Of a DNA stretch of 64,000 nucleotides, positions 42,840-52,246 are shown piece after piece. The position numbers and the translations under genes are program-made. Source of the stretch: QANA01 sp963665505 (GTDB taxonomy: Bacteria; Bacillota; Clostridia; Christensenellales; Christensenellaceae); NCBI GenBank assembly GCA_963665505.1, contig OY762275.1:868001-932000 (forward strand), read 5' to 3'. The notes under the pieces were generated by a model. That model was not told where the DNA came from. It ran no database searches and saw only the letters and a list, made by a program, of their open reading frames with translations. Position 1 is the stretch's first letter; each line of letters begins with the position of its first letter.

Positions 42840-42870
42840 GACAGGACTACATGTTTCAGAGCGGAGGCAT

Positions 42871-43803
42871 ATGGGGAACATAAACGAATTTTTGCAGAAT
42901 CAGTCTCAGCAGATAGCCGAAGAATTGGTGCGCATCAACGCACAAAGCCTGCTGCAGGAAAACATAAGCGGCTTTGGCATGAAAGGCCGTGTCATTGAAT
43001 TACTGGAAAAACTGAAAGCGGCCTTATTCCCCAGCCTGTACGAGCGGGATTTCATAAATACGACCTATCTTTGCGTAAAAGTCATGGATAAAATCGACAG
43101 TGCGGCCATGCTGCTCAGCGGCATCGTGCGGGATGTTTATTATAACACCTGTCTGCGCGAAGCCAAAGCGACGTGCGACAAGGCCCGCTGTTTTGCGCGT
43201 TCCGACGAAACGGTCATTTCGTTTATGAGCCGGCTGCCGCATATCCGTGCGCTGCTGGTGCAGGATATCGCCGCGGCCTACGAAGGCGACCCTGCCGCCC
43301 GTACGTTTGAAGAGATCCTCCTGAGTTATCCTTCCATAGAAGCGGTATCCGTATACCGGCTGGCGCACGAGCTTTTCCTGGCCGAAGTACCCATCATACC
43401 CCGGATCATGACGGAATATGCGCACCAGCTTACGGGCATCGACATCCACCCGGGCGCCCAGATCGGGAGTCACTTTTTCATCGATCACGGGACGGGCGTC
43501 GTCATCGGGGAAACGACCGTCATCGGCGATAACGTTAAGCTGTACCAGGGCGTCACGCTCGGCGCTAAGAGCTTTGAGACCGATAAGGACGGAAACCTGA
43601 TCAAAGGCATCAAACGGCACCCCAATATCGAAGACAATGTAGTCATTTATGCCGGCGCGACGATACTCGGCGGAGACGTCACGATCGGCCACGACAGCGT
43701 TATCGGCGGCAACGTGTGGCTGGTACACTCTGTTCCGCCCTATACCACCGTGTACAATGCGGCGCCCAAACCCATCCTTCGTCCGAAGAGGAAGCAAGTG
43801 TGA
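42871..43803 (+). CDS. Serine O-acetyltransferase (CysE/SatA-like)
   Basis: 310 residues from ATG 42871 (GCGGAGG upstream). Residues ~1-180 are the helical N-terminal domain, longer than in Bacillus CysE (~217 residues in total). The C-terminal half is a left-handed beta-helix with hexapeptide repeats: GIDIHPGAQIGSHFFIDHGT, GVVIGETTVIGDNVKLYQGV, HPNIEDNVVIYAGATILGG. It makes O-acetylserine for cysteine synthesis. Confidence 0.92.
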   Translation: MGNINEFLQNQSQQIAEELVRINAQSLLQENISGFGMKGRVIELLEKLKAALFPSLYERDFINTTYLCVKVMDKIDSAAMLLSGIVRDVYYNTCLREAKATCDKARCFARSDETVISFMSRLPHIRALLVQDIAAAYEGDPAARTFEEILLSYPSIEAVSVYRLAHELFLAEVPIIPRIMTEYAHQLTGIDIHPGAQIGSHFFIDHGTGVVIGETTVIGDNVKLYQGVTLGAKSFETDKDGNLIKGIKRHPNIEDNVVIYAGATILGGDVTIGHDSVIGGNVWLVHSVPPYTTVYNAAPKPILRPKRKQV

Positions 43804-43873
43804 ACAGGGGCGCGCGTTTATGATTTACCGGCGGATCCTGCCGGAAAAATAAGAAGAAAGGGATGTTCGAATT

Positions 43874-44284
43874 ATGATCCAGTTAATCTATGGAGCAAAG
43901 GGAAGCGGTAAAACCAAACGGCTGATCGATAGAACGAATGCGGAGGCAGCTTCGGCTTCGGGGACGGTCGTATTCATTGATGATGACAAGCGGTATGTGC
44001 GTGCCGTGGATTCTAAAGTCCGTTTCGTGAACATTTCGGAATATGGGATAGACAACGAAGAGAAATTGTACGGATTCATCTGCGGGATGTATGCGCAGAA
44101 CTATGACATACAGGCTTTTTACATAGATGCATTTTTAAAGATCGTAAACAAGACGCCGGAAGAGTTGGAAGCTTTTTTCAGCCGGTTTGCCGGGTTTTGC
44201 GAGCGCAACGGGGTCAAGGCCGTCTTAAGTATGAGCGCCGATGCCAAAAAGGCCCCCGGCTTTCTAAAGGACTGGATACTCTGA
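43874..44284 (+). CDS. Small P-loop ATPase-like protein, unknown function
   Basis: 136 residues. Walker A at the very start: LIYGAKGSGKTKRLID (residues 4-19), a possible Walker B region QAFYIDAFLKIV, and the ending NGVKAVLSMSADAKKAPGFL. Short P-loop proteins of this type are widespread in Clostridia and sometimes labelled as PilT-like; no experimental role known to me. Start ATG 43874 after a weak GAAAGGGATG. Confidence 0.7.
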   Translation: MIQLIYGAKGSGKTKRLIDRTNAEAASASGTVVFIDDDKRYVRAVDSKVRFVNISEYGIDNEEKLYGFICGMYAQNYDIQAFYIDAFLKIVNKTPEELEAFFSRFAGFCERNGVKAVLSMSADAKKAPGFLKDWIL

Positions 44285-44294
44285 CCGTTCGTAT

Positions 44295-44325
44295 AAAGGC
44301 CGCGGCGGGGCCGCGGCCTTTTTTT
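44295..44325 (+). terminator. Terminator of the P-loop protein gene
   Basis: AAGGCCGCGGC / GCCGCGGCCTT perfect stem, GGG loop, seven T. Confidence 0.92.
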
Positions 44326-44411
44326 GCCCTTTTCCGACGGAGGCGCTTGGGAGGAATCTGTGCGGGCGCCATGAATTTTGCGTGAATTTGGGGGGGAAAG
44401 AGACAAGCATA

Positions 44412-44441
44412 TTGCCCGGTGCCCACGGAACGTGGTATAAT
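44412..44441 (+). promoter_or_regulatory. Promoter of threonine synthase
   Basis: TTGCCC (44412-44417), 18 bp, TATAAT (44436-44441), about 40 bp before the start codon. Confidence 0.6.
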
Positions 44442-44481
44442 TGTTAACACACGGATTCCTTCTGAAAAAAAGGGGGCTATC

Positions 44482-45954
44482 ATGAATTTCATAAGCACAA
44501 GAAATACGAACGAGAGTATTTCTTCTATAAAAGCTGTTTTAAAGGGGATATCGGACGACGGCGGCTTGTTCGTCCCCGAAATATTCCCGCAGATCGACCT
44601 GAAAAATATCGAGGAATGGGGGCGCGCTTCATATGCGGAATGCGCCGCGCGCGTGCTGGGGTTTTACTTCGACCTGAGTCTGGATACGATGCGCACCATC
44701 ACCGAAGCGGCGTACCGGCATTTTGACGACAGGGAGATCGTTCCCATCCAGAAAATCGGAGAGCGCGACTATATTATGGAGCTGTTCCACGGGCCGACGC
44801 TAGCTTTCAAAGATATGGCGCTGCAGATCCTGCCGCGCCTGATAGAACACGCCATGGAAGAGACGGACAAGAACGTCCTCATCATCACGGCGACTTCGGG
44901 CGATACGGGCAAAGCCGCGCTGGAGGGCTTCTGCGACGTGCCCAGGACCAAGATCATCGTCTTTTACCCAAAAGACGGCGTTTCGGATATGCAGCGCATA
45001 CAGATGACCTCGCAGAAAGGCTCCAATGTGTATGTCGCCGCCGTCCGCGGGAATTTTGACGACACGCAGACGGCCGTCAAGGCCATGTTTGCCGACAAGG
45101 CGTTTTCCGACGCCGCCAGGAAGCAGGGGTATGTGCTTTCTTCGGCCAACTCCATCAATTTCGGCAGGCTGGCGCCGCAGATCGCCTACTATATCTACAC
45201 GTATGCGCGGCTGGTGGCCGCGCGGGAATTCCAGCGGGGAGAAGAAGTGAACGTCGTCGTGCCCACGGGCAACTTCGGCAATATCCTCGCGGCGTATTAT
45301 GCCAAGCGCATGGGCCTGCCTATCGGCAAGCTGATCTGCGCATCCAACAAAAACAACGTCCTGACCGACTTCTTTGAATCGGGCGTGTACGCGGCCAACC
45401 GCGAGTTTTACCATACAATCTCGCCTTCGATGGACATACTGGTCTCCAGCAACCTGGAACGGCTGATCTTCGAGGCGTACGGGCGGAATTCGTCCATCGT
45501 ATCCGAGCTGATGGACGAGCTGCGGCTGCACAGCCATTTCGCCATCAGCGGTCAGGTAAAAACCTGGCTTCTCAAGGACTTTTATGCCGATTTCTCGGAT
45601 GAATTCCCGACGATGAATTCCATCAAGCATATGTTTGAGATCTACGGGTATCTGATGGACCCGCATACGGCCGTTGCACGGACGGTCCTGGAAAAATACA
45701 AGCGCCTGACCCAGGACAATACGCCCACGATCATCGCGGCCACGGCCAGCCCCTTCAAGTTTTCGCAGGATGTGCTGTACGCGATCTCCAAAAAGCGGGT
45801 GGGCGACCCCTTTGAAGCGGCGCGCGCGCTTTCCCAGCTTTCGGGCCAGCCTGTGCCGCCGGCACTGATGGCGCTGGAAAACGCGGAAGAACGCTTTGGC
45901 GATGTGATAGAAAAAGACGCGATGGACGGGACTGTCCTGGCGGCTTTAAAATAA
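44482..45954 (+). CDS. thrC: Threonine synthase
   Basis: 490 residues from ATG 44482 (AAAGGGGG upstream). Type ThrC of bacteria: starts MNFISTRNTNESISSIKAVL, PLP lysine in HGPTLAFKDMALQILPR, then TATSGDTGKAALEGF (phosphate site) and VPTGNFGNILAAYYAKRMGL. It converts O-phosphohomoserine to threonine. With metA nearby, both branches from homoserine are represented in the window. Confidence 0.95.
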   Translation: MNFISTRNTNESISSIKAVLKGISDDGGLFVPEIFPQIDLKNIEEWGRASYAECAARVLGFYFDLSLDTMRTITEAAYRHFDDREIVPIQKIGERDYIMELFHGPTLAFKDMALQILPRLIEHAMEETDKNVLIITATSGDTGKAALEGFCDVPRTKIIVFYPKDGVSDMQRIQMTSQKGSNVYVAAVRGNFDDTQTAVKAMFADKAFSDAARKQGYVLSSANSINFGRLAPQIAYYIYTYARLVAAREFQRGEEVNVVVPTGNFGNILAAYYAKRMGLPIGKLICASNKNNVLTDFFESGVYAANREFYHTISPSMDILVSSNLERLIFEAYGRNSSIVSELMDELRLHSHFAISGQVKTWLLKDFYADFSDEFPTMNSIKHMFEIYGYLMDPHTAVARTVLEKYKRLTQDNTPTIIAATASPFKFSQDVLYAISKKRVGDPFEAARALSQLSGQPVPPALMALENAEERFGDVIEKDAMDGTVLAALK

Positions 45955-45973
45955 GAGCGAGGTATATGGATTT

Positions 45974-46969
45974 ATGGAAAAGAAGATCGCGTTCAGCGGC
46001 GCACAGCCTTCGGGTACGCTCACCCTCGGAAACTATCTCGGCGCCGTAAAGAACTGGGTCGATCTCCAAAAAGAATACGACTGCTATTACTGCGTGGTCA
46101 ATATGCACGCCATGACGGTGCGGCAGGTGCCGGCGGAGCTTCGCAAAAACACGCTGGACCTGGCGGCGACCATCCTGGCGGCGGGCGTGGACCCCGTGCG
46201 CAATACGCTGTACGTGCAGTCGCATGTGCCCGAACACGCGGAACTGGCGTGGATCCTCAACTGCTTCACCTATATAGGCGAGCTTTCCCGCATGACGCAA
46301 TTCAAAGAAAAATCGGCCAGCCACAGCGACAATATAAACGCGGGCTTGTTTACCTACCCCGTGCTGATGGCGGCGGACATCCTGCTGTACAGGACGGACG
46401 TCGTGCCGGTAGGGGTGGACCAGAAGCAGCATCTGGAGATCACGCGGGATATCGCCCAGCGGTTCAACAATATTTACGGCGATGTCTTTACGGTCCCCGA
46501 GGCGTACATCCCCCCGGCGGGCGCCAAGATCATGAGCCTGGCCGAACCCGAGAAGAAGATGTCTAAATCAGACCCCAACCCCAACGCATATATCGCGCTG
46601 ACGGACGGCGCGGACGTTATCCGCAGAAAAATCCGCCGCGCCGTGACGGACAGCGAAGCGGACATCCGGCTTTCGGAAGAAAAGCCGGGCATCGGCAACC
46701 TGCTTTCCATCTACGCGGCGGTGGAAGGGATCGCGCTAAAAGAGGCGGAGGCCAAATTCGCGGGCATGAATTACGGCGCGCTGAAAGAAGGGGTGGCGGA
46801 GGCCGTCGTTGGCGCGCTGGCCCCCATGCAGCAGCGGTTCCGCGAGATCCGCGGGGACAAAGCCTATATAGAGGGCGTGCTGAAGGAAGGCGCCGACAAG
46901 GCGCAGGCGGCGGCACGGCACATGCTGCGCAACGTGAGCAGAAAGATCGGCTACATCCCGAGGCCATAG
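45974..46969 (+). CDS. trpS: Tryptophanyl-tRNA synthetase
   Basis: 331 residues, full length. Class I signatures: SGAQPSGTLTLGNYLGAVKN (variant HIGH, TLGN) and KMSKSDPNPNAYI (KMSKS). Charges tRNA-Trp. It follows thrC by 19 bp with GAGCGAGG as ribosome-binding site, so it may be read from the thrC promoter. No T-box leader is visible. Confidence 0.95.
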   Translation: MEKKIAFSGAQPSGTLTLGNYLGAVKNWVDLQKEYDCYYCVVNMHAMTVRQVPAELRKNTLDLAATILAAGVDPVRNTLYVQSHVPEHAELAWILNCFTYIGELSRMTQFKEKSASHSDNINAGLFTYPVLMAADILLYRTDVVPVGVDQKQHLEITRDIAQRFNNIYGDVFTVPEAYIPPAGAKIMSLAEPEKKMSKSDPNPNAYIALTDGADVIRRKIRRAVTDSEADIRLSEEKPGIGNLLSIYAAVEGIALKEAEAKFAGMNYGALKEGVAEAVVGALAPMQQRFREIRGDKAYIEGVLKEGADKAQAAARHMLRNVSRKIGYIPRP

Positions 46970-47078
46970 GCGGGGGCACGGGGCAAACGCGCGCCGGGCA
47001 GGGGAGAGATCTGTTTGATGAAAGATAAAACATTTTCGATATATCAAAATAAATATGGAAATATAGGAGGATGTTTGC

Positions 47079-48539
47079 ATGGAACAATACATTTTGGCGC
47101 ATGACTTCGGTACGAGTGCCGACAAGGCGTCTTTGTTCACGACGGAAGGGAAATTTGTAAAAACCACGACTGTGGGATACCCGACCCACCACTACAACAA
47201 CACCTGGGCCGAGCAGGACCCGGAGGACTGGTGGAAAGCTTTCTGCCTGAGCACGACCAGGCTGATGGAGGGCATAGACAACAAAAAAGTGCTGTGCGTC
47301 GCCTTCGACGGGACGTTCCCCAACTGCCTGTGCGTGGATAAGGAAGGCAAGCCGCTGTACCCCGCGATGATATGGCAGGATGCCCGCTCTTTCGAAGAAG
47401 CCAAAGAGCTGACAGAGATGCTTCCAAAGAAATATACCAAGTTTTCCCCCAAGGGCGTCATGGCCACGGACCGCACGCTGCCCAAATTGCGCTGGATCAT
47501 GAAATATCGCCCGGAGGTTTTTGAAAAGACCTACAAGATATTCCCGAGTGTGGCCGACTATATCGTCATGAAGCTCACGGGCAACACCGTCTGCGACTTC
47601 GGAAACGGCCGCAGCACCGCCATGATGAACCTGGAGGCGACCGACTGGTCGGACGAGATCCTGGAGATCGCGGGCGTGCCCCGCTCGATGATGCCCGACC
47701 TGAAAAACAGGACGGATATCGTGGGCGAAGTGCCTGCGGAGTTCTCTGCCCTCTGCGGCCTGGCCCCTGGGACCAAGCTGGTCATCGGCACGGGCGACAC
47801 GGGCTGCACATCCATCGGCGCCGGCCTTTTAAAGCCCGGCGACGCGTATATGAACGGCGGCACATCGGCCGGCATCATCGTCAAGCCTTTCCCCGGCACG
47901 CCCTTTGTCGGCGGCCTGACCGCTTCTTCCGGTTCTTCTTTTAGCTGGCTGAAGAATACGGTCTGCCTGCATGAGCAGGAACTGGCCGAACAGACGGGCA
48001 AAGACGTATACGATATCATCAACGCCGAGATCGAGAAGGCGCCCGTGGGCGCCAACGGCGTGCTCTTCCACCCCTATCTGGCGGGCGAGCGTTCCCCCCG
48101 GAACAATCCGCGGGCCAAGGGCTCTTTCGTGGGCATTACGCTCACGACGACGCGGCAGGATATCTTCCGCAGCGTCATTGAAGGGATCGGGCTGAACATC
48201 AACGTGATTTTGCAGCGCATCCCCAAGGAATACGACATCAAGCGCATGCTGATCGTCGGCGGGCTGGGCAAGGGCGATATCACCCGGCAGATTTTTGCCG
48301 ATATCATGGACGTCGAACTGATGACCCTCGAGTATATGGACGAGACGGCGACTGTCGGCGCGGCCGTGCTGGGTGGGATCGCGCTGGGCATCTACAAAGA
48401 TGAGACGGCGGTCGAGAAGTTCATGAAGATCAAGTCGGTGACCTACCCCAATAAAGAGAACCATGAGAAGTATAAGAAGATCATGCCCCTGTTTGAAAAG
48501 GTGTACGAGGCGCAGGTGCCGATCTACAGCGAAATGTAA
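47079..48539 (+). CDS. FGGY-family carbohydrate kinase, xylulokinase-like
   Basis: 486 residues, start after TAGGAGG. N-terminal ATPase motif YILAHDFGTSADKASLFTTE, WAEQDPEDWWKAFCL, and the C-terminal GTGDTGCTSIGAGLLKPGDA and GGTSAGIIV. Length and motifs fit xylulokinase and relatives. The upstream leader (47020-47078) is AT-rich. The transketolase genes at 15 kb would use the xylulose 5-phosphate made by such an enzyme, but they are not linked here, so the substrate is a guess. Confidence 0.85.
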   Translation: MEQYILAHDFGTSADKASLFTTEGKFVKTTTVGYPTHHYNNTWAEQDPEDWWKAFCLSTTRLMEGIDNKKVLCVAFDGTFPNCLCVDKEGKPLYPAMIWQDARSFEEAKELTEMLPKKYTKFSPKGVMATDRTLPKLRWIMKYRPEVFEKTYKIFPSVADYIVMKLTGNTVCDFGNGRSTAMMNLEATDWSDEILEIAGVPRSMMPDLKNRTDIVGEVPAEFSALCGLAPGTKLVIGTGDTGCTSIGAGLLKPGDAYMNGGTSAGIIVKPFPGTPFVGGLTASSGSSFSWLKNTVCLHEQELAEQTGKDVYDIINAEIEKAPVGANGVLFHPYLAGERSPRNNPRAKGSFVGITLTTTRQDIFRSVIEGIGLNINVILQRIPKEYDIKRMLIVGGLGKGDITRQIFADIMDVELMTLEYMDETATVGAAVLGGIALGIYKDETAVEKFMKIKSVTYPNKENHEKYKKIMPLFEKVYEAQVPIYSEM

Positions 48540-48664
48540 AGAAAAAACCGGATTTAGCTGCGGCGGGGGAACGGATGGTTCCCCCGCTTTTCATACCTGC
48601 CGGGCGGCATTGCCCGCCGGGCAGGCGGATCTTTTGGCGCTGCCATGCGGAAAGGGGAGAGACT

Positions 48665-48916
48665 ATGTGGTTTTGGGAACGCAGGGAAGTCTATATGGGG
48701 CTTTCCATGGAAAAGTGCGGGAAGGTGCGGGACAAACTGACCGCCGCCGGCATCCCGTACCGATACAGGACGGTGAACAACAGCCAGGCGTCTTTGATAT
48801 CGCGGCGGGCCAGGACGGGGACGTTCGGCGAGAAAAGCGAGTTTGCCATCACATACTACGTGTATGTGCATAAAAAGGATTACGAGCGTGCCGGGCAGGT
48901 ATTGCGGAACCTGTAA
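48665..48916 (+). CDS. Small DUF2007-like protein
   Basis: 83 residues from ATG 48665 (AAGGGGAGAG upstream). Starts MWFWERREVYMGLSMEKCGK, with a ferredoxin-like pattern VRDKLTAAGIPYRYRTVNN and the end YYVYVHKKDYERAGQVLRNL, like the short 'putative signal transducing' proteins of DUF2007. Function unknown. Confidence 0.55.
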   Translation: MWFWERREVYMGLSMEKCGKVRDKLTAAGIPYRYRTVNNSQASLISRRARTGTFGEKSEFAITYYVYVHKKDYERAGQVLRNL

Positions 48917-49244
48917 TAAAATATGGAGCGGGCCGGAAGAGGGGCTTCATAGGGTGGGATTTTGCACGGGCGGGGACGCGGCAGAACGCCGCAGGGCGTG
49001 CCCGCTGAAAAAAGAGGGACGGATATGCCCCAAAAGAAGCGCTATGGGAAGTCTCTTATAAGAGGCTTTTAGCACATTTTATAAAAGAATGATGGATCGG
49101 AAATTTCAACTTCAACTATTTCTTGAAAACCTATCCTTTTCAAATGTATCTTCTCCTGCAGGAAAAGATGCTGTTTTTCTATTTTTAATAAGCAGCGTTA
49201 CATCCTAAATATTAAATAACTTTTTTCTGATTCTTTTGAGTATA
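48917..49244. other. Intergenic DNA at the edge of a small AT-rich patch
   Basis: No gene supported. The first ~100 bp are GC-rich, then the sequence turns AT-rich near 49050. A weak hairpin GTCTCTTATAAGAGGC lies at about 49050-49065. Confidence 0.4.
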
Positions 49245-49877
49245 TTACGTCCCCGTTTGTTCATTCACCAATTTCTCGAGTTTCAAGTCTATCGATTCAA
49301 TAAAAGACCTGATAGCACGCATCTCTTCACTGCTAAATTGATATGTAAAATTTCCAATATCATTTATTAGAGACTTTATAATGCTCATTACAATTTGAAA
49401 TATTTCAGGCATTCCATATATACACAAACCCCAGCTGATCGGGAAAAAATGAACAAATCGATCACGGTACTCTTTGATTTTTTTCATTGCTGTAGTATGA
49501 TCCTCAGTTGCAACGAATTTCTTCTTACAGCAGAATAGTTGTGTACTGTCCGTTGACTTAATTTTTTCATACAAATTCAAAAAATCATCAAGTTTATAGT
49601 ATTTCATGGGCAATTTTCCATTTATATATTGTTTAACCCTTTTTCTATCCTTTGTGTTGTCCATTAAAACATCAATTTGAGCTGTTCCCTGCAATGTTAA
49701 GACTAAAAACGCCTGAACACAATTATGAAGGATGATAATAGCCCATTTCCATTGATAAACATCATCTTTAATTAATGCCAACGTCTCGTCCAACTTTTCA
49801 AGGCTCTTATACGCTTCAATCTTCGCATTGGTTCTAAGCCAATACTTACTATCTAAACTCAAATTATCCATTAACAT
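49245..49877 (-). CDS. HEPN-like protein in AT-rich DNA
   Basis: 210 residues, start ATG 49877 with AAGGA upstream (a second ATG is 6 bp in). All-helical prediction: AIIILHNCVQAFLVLTLQGT near residues 46-65 and KEYRDRFVHFFPISWG near 135-150. The latter contains R138-x4-H143, the R-x(4-6)-H motif of HEPN ribonucleases. No antitoxin nucleotidyltransferase lies next to it. Codon use is far more AT-rich than in both neighbours, so it is probably acquired. HEPN assignment is from the motif only. Confidence 0.5.
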   Translation of the reverse strand: MLMDNLSLDSKYWLRTNAKIEAYKSLEKLDETLALIKDDVYQWKWAIIILHNCVQAFLVLTLQGTAQIDVLMDNTKDRKRVKQYINGKLPMKYYKLDDFLNLYEKIKSTDSTQLFCCKKKFVATEDHTTAMKKIKEYRDRFVHFFPISWGLCIYGMPEIFQIVMSIIKSLINDIGNFTYQFSSEEMRAIRSFIESIDLKLEKLVNEQTGT

Positions 49878-50044
49878 TTCCTTGGCTTCTCTAAGCGGTT
49901 TTCTGTTTTTTCGTTTAAACGTTAGTTTTTTATTTTAATTTTAGCATATTTTATATTTGGGGAAAAGCTGCATACCGTTTTTGACCAAGTCATTTATCGT
50001 ATATAAAAAGATAATTCCGTATTTATTTTGATAAAGGAGGGCAC

Positions 50045-50074
50045 CAAAAAAGAGCGGGGCAAAGCCGCTCTTTT
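50045..50074 (-). terminator. Terminator of the O-acetylhomoserine sulfhydrylase gene
   Basis: On the minus strand AAAGAGCGG / CCGCTCTTT stem followed by a T-run (A-run at 50046-50051 on the plus strand). Confidence 0.85.
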
Positions 50075-50093
50075 ATCTGTTATTGTTTTCTTC

Positions 50094-51380
50094 TTATATG
50101 CAGCAATGGGCGAGGGCCTGGTCGAGATCGTCGAGGATGTCCTGTACGTCTTCTATGCCGACCGAGAGGCGGACCATATCGGCTGGGACGCCCGCCGCGA
50201 CGAGCTGTTCGTCGGTGAGCTGCCGGTGTGTGGTGCTCGCGGGGTGCAGCACGCAGGTGCGCGCATCGGCCACGTGTGTGACGATGGCGGCAAGCCGCAG
50301 GTTATCCATGAAGCGCGTGGCGGCTTCACGGCCGCCCTGTACGCCGAAGGAGACGACGCCGCAGGTGCCGTTTGGCATATATTTCCCGGCAAGCGCGTGG
50401 TAGGAGCTGGAAGCAAGGCCGGGGTAATTAACCCAGCCGACTTTGGGGTGCGCTTCCAGGAAGGCGGCGACTTCCAGCGCGTTCGCGCAATGCTGCCGGA
50501 CGCGGAGCGCCAATGTCTCCAGCCCGAGGTTGAGCAGAAACGCGTTGGCGGGCGACGCCGTGGCGCCGAGATCCCGCATCAGCTGGGAAGTGACTTTGGT
50601 GATATAGGCGGCCGGCCCGAATTTTTCCGCGTAGACGATACCGTGATAGGATTCATCGGGCATCGTCAGCCCGGGGAAAGACGCCGAAAAATCCGTCCAT
50701 TTGAAATTACCGCTGTCGACGATGGCGCCGCCGAGCGCGCAGGCGTGGCCGTCCATATATTTGGAAGTGGAGTGGGTCACGATATCCGCGCCGAATTCGA
50801 AGGGGCGCAGGTTGACGGGCGTGGGAAACGTATTGTCCACGATCAGCGGCACGCCGTGTTTATGCGCGGCGCGGGCGAATTTCTCGATATCGAGCACGAC
50901 CAGGGCGGGGTTGGAGAGCGCTTCGGTAAACACCGCGCGGGTATTGGGCCGGAACAAGGCGTCGAGCTCTTCCGCGGTCGCGTCCGGGTCTGCGAAGCTC
51001 ACGTCCACGTCCATCTTTTTGAACGTGGTGGCGAGCAGATTGAGCGTGCCGCCGTAGATCGTGGAAGAGGCGACGACATGGCTGCCCGCTTCACAGATAT
51101 TCAGGACTGCATAAAAATTGGCGGCCTGCCCGGAAGAAGTAAGCACGGCCCCCACGCCGCCTTCCAGCGCGGATATCTTGGCCGCGACGGCGTCGCAGGT
51201 CGGGTTCTGCAGGCGGGAGTAGAAGTAACCGCTTTCTTCCAGATCAAACAGGCGGCCCATTTGTTCGCTGGATTCATATTTGAATGTGGTACTCTGATAA
51301 ATAGGCAGGATACGGGGCTCGCCGTTTTTGGGGCAATAACCCGCCTGCACACATTTTGTGGCAATCGAATATTCTTTCAT
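50094..51380 (-). CDS. O-acetylhomoserine sulfhydrylase (Cys/Met metabolism PLP enzyme)
   Basis: 428 residues from the ATG at 51378-51380 (GGAAGG upstream). PLP lysine in TKYMDGHACALGGAIVD context (STSKYMDGH). Other family marks are YSRLQNPTCDAVAAKISALE and SSGQAANFYAVLN. The length and the GHACALGG segment fit MetY-type O-acetylhomoserine (thiol)-lyases, which make homocysteine directly from sulfide. The likely substrate maker is MetA (Glu111) at 42 kb. Confidence 0.92.
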   Translation of the reverse strand: MKEYSIATKCVQAGYCPKNGEPRILPIYQSTTFKYESSEQMGRLFDLEESGYFYSRLQNPTCDAVAAKISALEGGVGAVLTSSGQAANFYAVLNICEAGSHVVASSTIYGGTLNLLATTFKKMDVDVSFADPDATAEELDALFRPNTRAVFTEALSNPALVVLDIEKFARAAHKHGVPLIVDNTFPTPVNLRPFEFGADIVTHSTSKYMDGHACALGGAIVDSGNFKWTDFSASFPGLTMPDESYHGIVYAEKFGPAAYITKVTSQLMRDLGATASPANAFLLNLGLETLALRVRQHCANALEVAAFLEAHPKVGWVNYPGLASSSYHALAGKYMPNGTCGVVSFGVQGGREAATRFMDNLRLAAIVTHVADARTCVLHPASTTHRQLTDEQLVAAGVPADMVRLSVGIEDVQDILDDLDQALAHCCI

Positions 51381-51733
51381 AGCGCACCTTCCCAAAAATA
51401 TGGTAGCATTTTTAAACATAACACATTATGGGCAAAGTGTCAAAAGGCAAACCGCGCAGGCGGGGAAGGAGGCGGGGCCGGCCGAGCGCCCGGGCGGGAA
51501 AAGCCGGGAAAGCCGGACGCCCGCGGCGCCGTAAAGAGAGAGCGGCGGGTAAGCTTGCGGGCGAACGCCCGCGTGTTTTTCAGTATTTCAGAGCAATGGG
51601 GAGCATATTCGAGATAAAGGGAGATTACAGTTAATTTAGGACGATTATTGCAAGCTGTACATTTTTGACAGGTACCGGACTATATTATAGAATAAATAGT
51701 GCGCGACGTCGGTAACGGTAGAGTTGCGGTCGT
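51381..51733. other. Intergenic DNA before the tRNA cluster
   Basis: A 68-codon plus-strand frame here (51428-51634) is almost all Arg, Lys, Gly and Ala and has no ribosome-binding site; I do not call it a gene. The last ~80 bp carry the tRNA promoter. Confidence 0.5.
51665..51693 (+). promoter_or_regulatory. Promoter of the tRNA-Asp/Gly/Cys cluster
   Basis: TTGACA (51665-51670), 17 bp, TAGAAT (51688-51693), about 40 bp before the first tRNA. Confidence 0.75.
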
Positions 51734-51810
51734 GGCCTGGTAGTTCAGTTGGTTAGAACGCTAGCCTGTCACGCTAGAGGTCGAGAGTTCGAGTCTCTTC
51801 CAGGTCGCCA
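51734..51810 (+). tRNA. tRNA-Asp (GTC)
   Basis: GGCCTGG pairs with CCAGGTC, D-arm TAGTTCAGTTGGTTAGA, anticodon GTC in the CTGTCAC loop, T-arm GAGTTCGAGTC, and an encoded CCA end. Confidence 0.96.
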
Positions 51811-51851
51811 ATCACGTCTTCGCGCGGCGGGAAAGCAGTTGGTCATAAGAC

Positions 51852-51926
51852 GCGGGAGTGGCTCAGTGGTAGAGCGTCGCCTTGCCAAGGCGAATGTCGC
51901 GAGTTCGAATCTCGTCTTCCGCTCCA
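51852..51926 (+). tRNA. tRNA-Gly (GCC)
   Basis: GCGGGAG pairs with CTTCCGC (one G-U), D-arm TGGCTCAGTGGTAGAGC, anticodon GCC in TTGCCAA, T-loop GTTCGAATC, CCA encoded. Confidence 0.96.
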
Positions 51927-51972
51927 TAGAGTACAGCGGCAGCCGGCCTGTGGGCCCCTGCCGCTAACCTTT

Positions 51973-52046
51973 GGCGCCATAGCCAAGCGGTAAGGCACGG
52001 GTCTGCAAAACCCTTACCCCCAGTTCAAGTCTGGGTGGCGCCTCCA
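51973..52046 (+). tRNA. tRNA-Cys (GCA)
   Basis: GGCGCCA pairs with TGGCGCC, D-arm TAGCCAAGCGGTAAGGC, anticodon GCA in the CTGCAAA loop, T-loop GTTCAAGTC, CCA encoded. Confidence 0.95.
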
Positions 52047-52050
52047 GAAA

Positions 52051-52090
52051 TCCCACCGAAGAGGATACAATTTCGGTGGGATTTTTCTTT
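52051..52090 (+). terminator. Terminator of the tRNA cluster
   Basis: TCCCACCGAA / TTCGGTGGGA perfect 10-bp stem followed by TTTTTCTTT. Confidence 0.9.
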
Positions 52091-52246
52091 GCCACGAAAC
52101 TCAACAACACTATAATTAATGAACAATTCGCGTCAGATCTGACGTAGGAGTATGCCCAACAGCTCTAGCATATTCAAAAAACAAGTATGCTCTGTTTGTG
52201 TTTTATCAGCTTACAAACTTCTGCCTACGCACAGTCTATTTTTTTG

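Noticed and set aside
42774..42870. SAM or T-box riboswitch between metA and the serine acetyltransferase gene
   Set aside because: Less than 100 bp lie between the genes and both promoters are inside; there is no room for such a structure.
50028..51617. 529-codon plus-strand frame
   Set aside because: Antisense to the O-acetylhomoserine sulfhydrylase gene; its translation has no domain and reflects the GC-rich third positions of the real gene.
51428..51634. 68-codon Arg/Lys/Gly-rich frame before the tRNA genes
   Set aside because: No ribosome-binding site; composition is what random GC-rich purine DNA gives.
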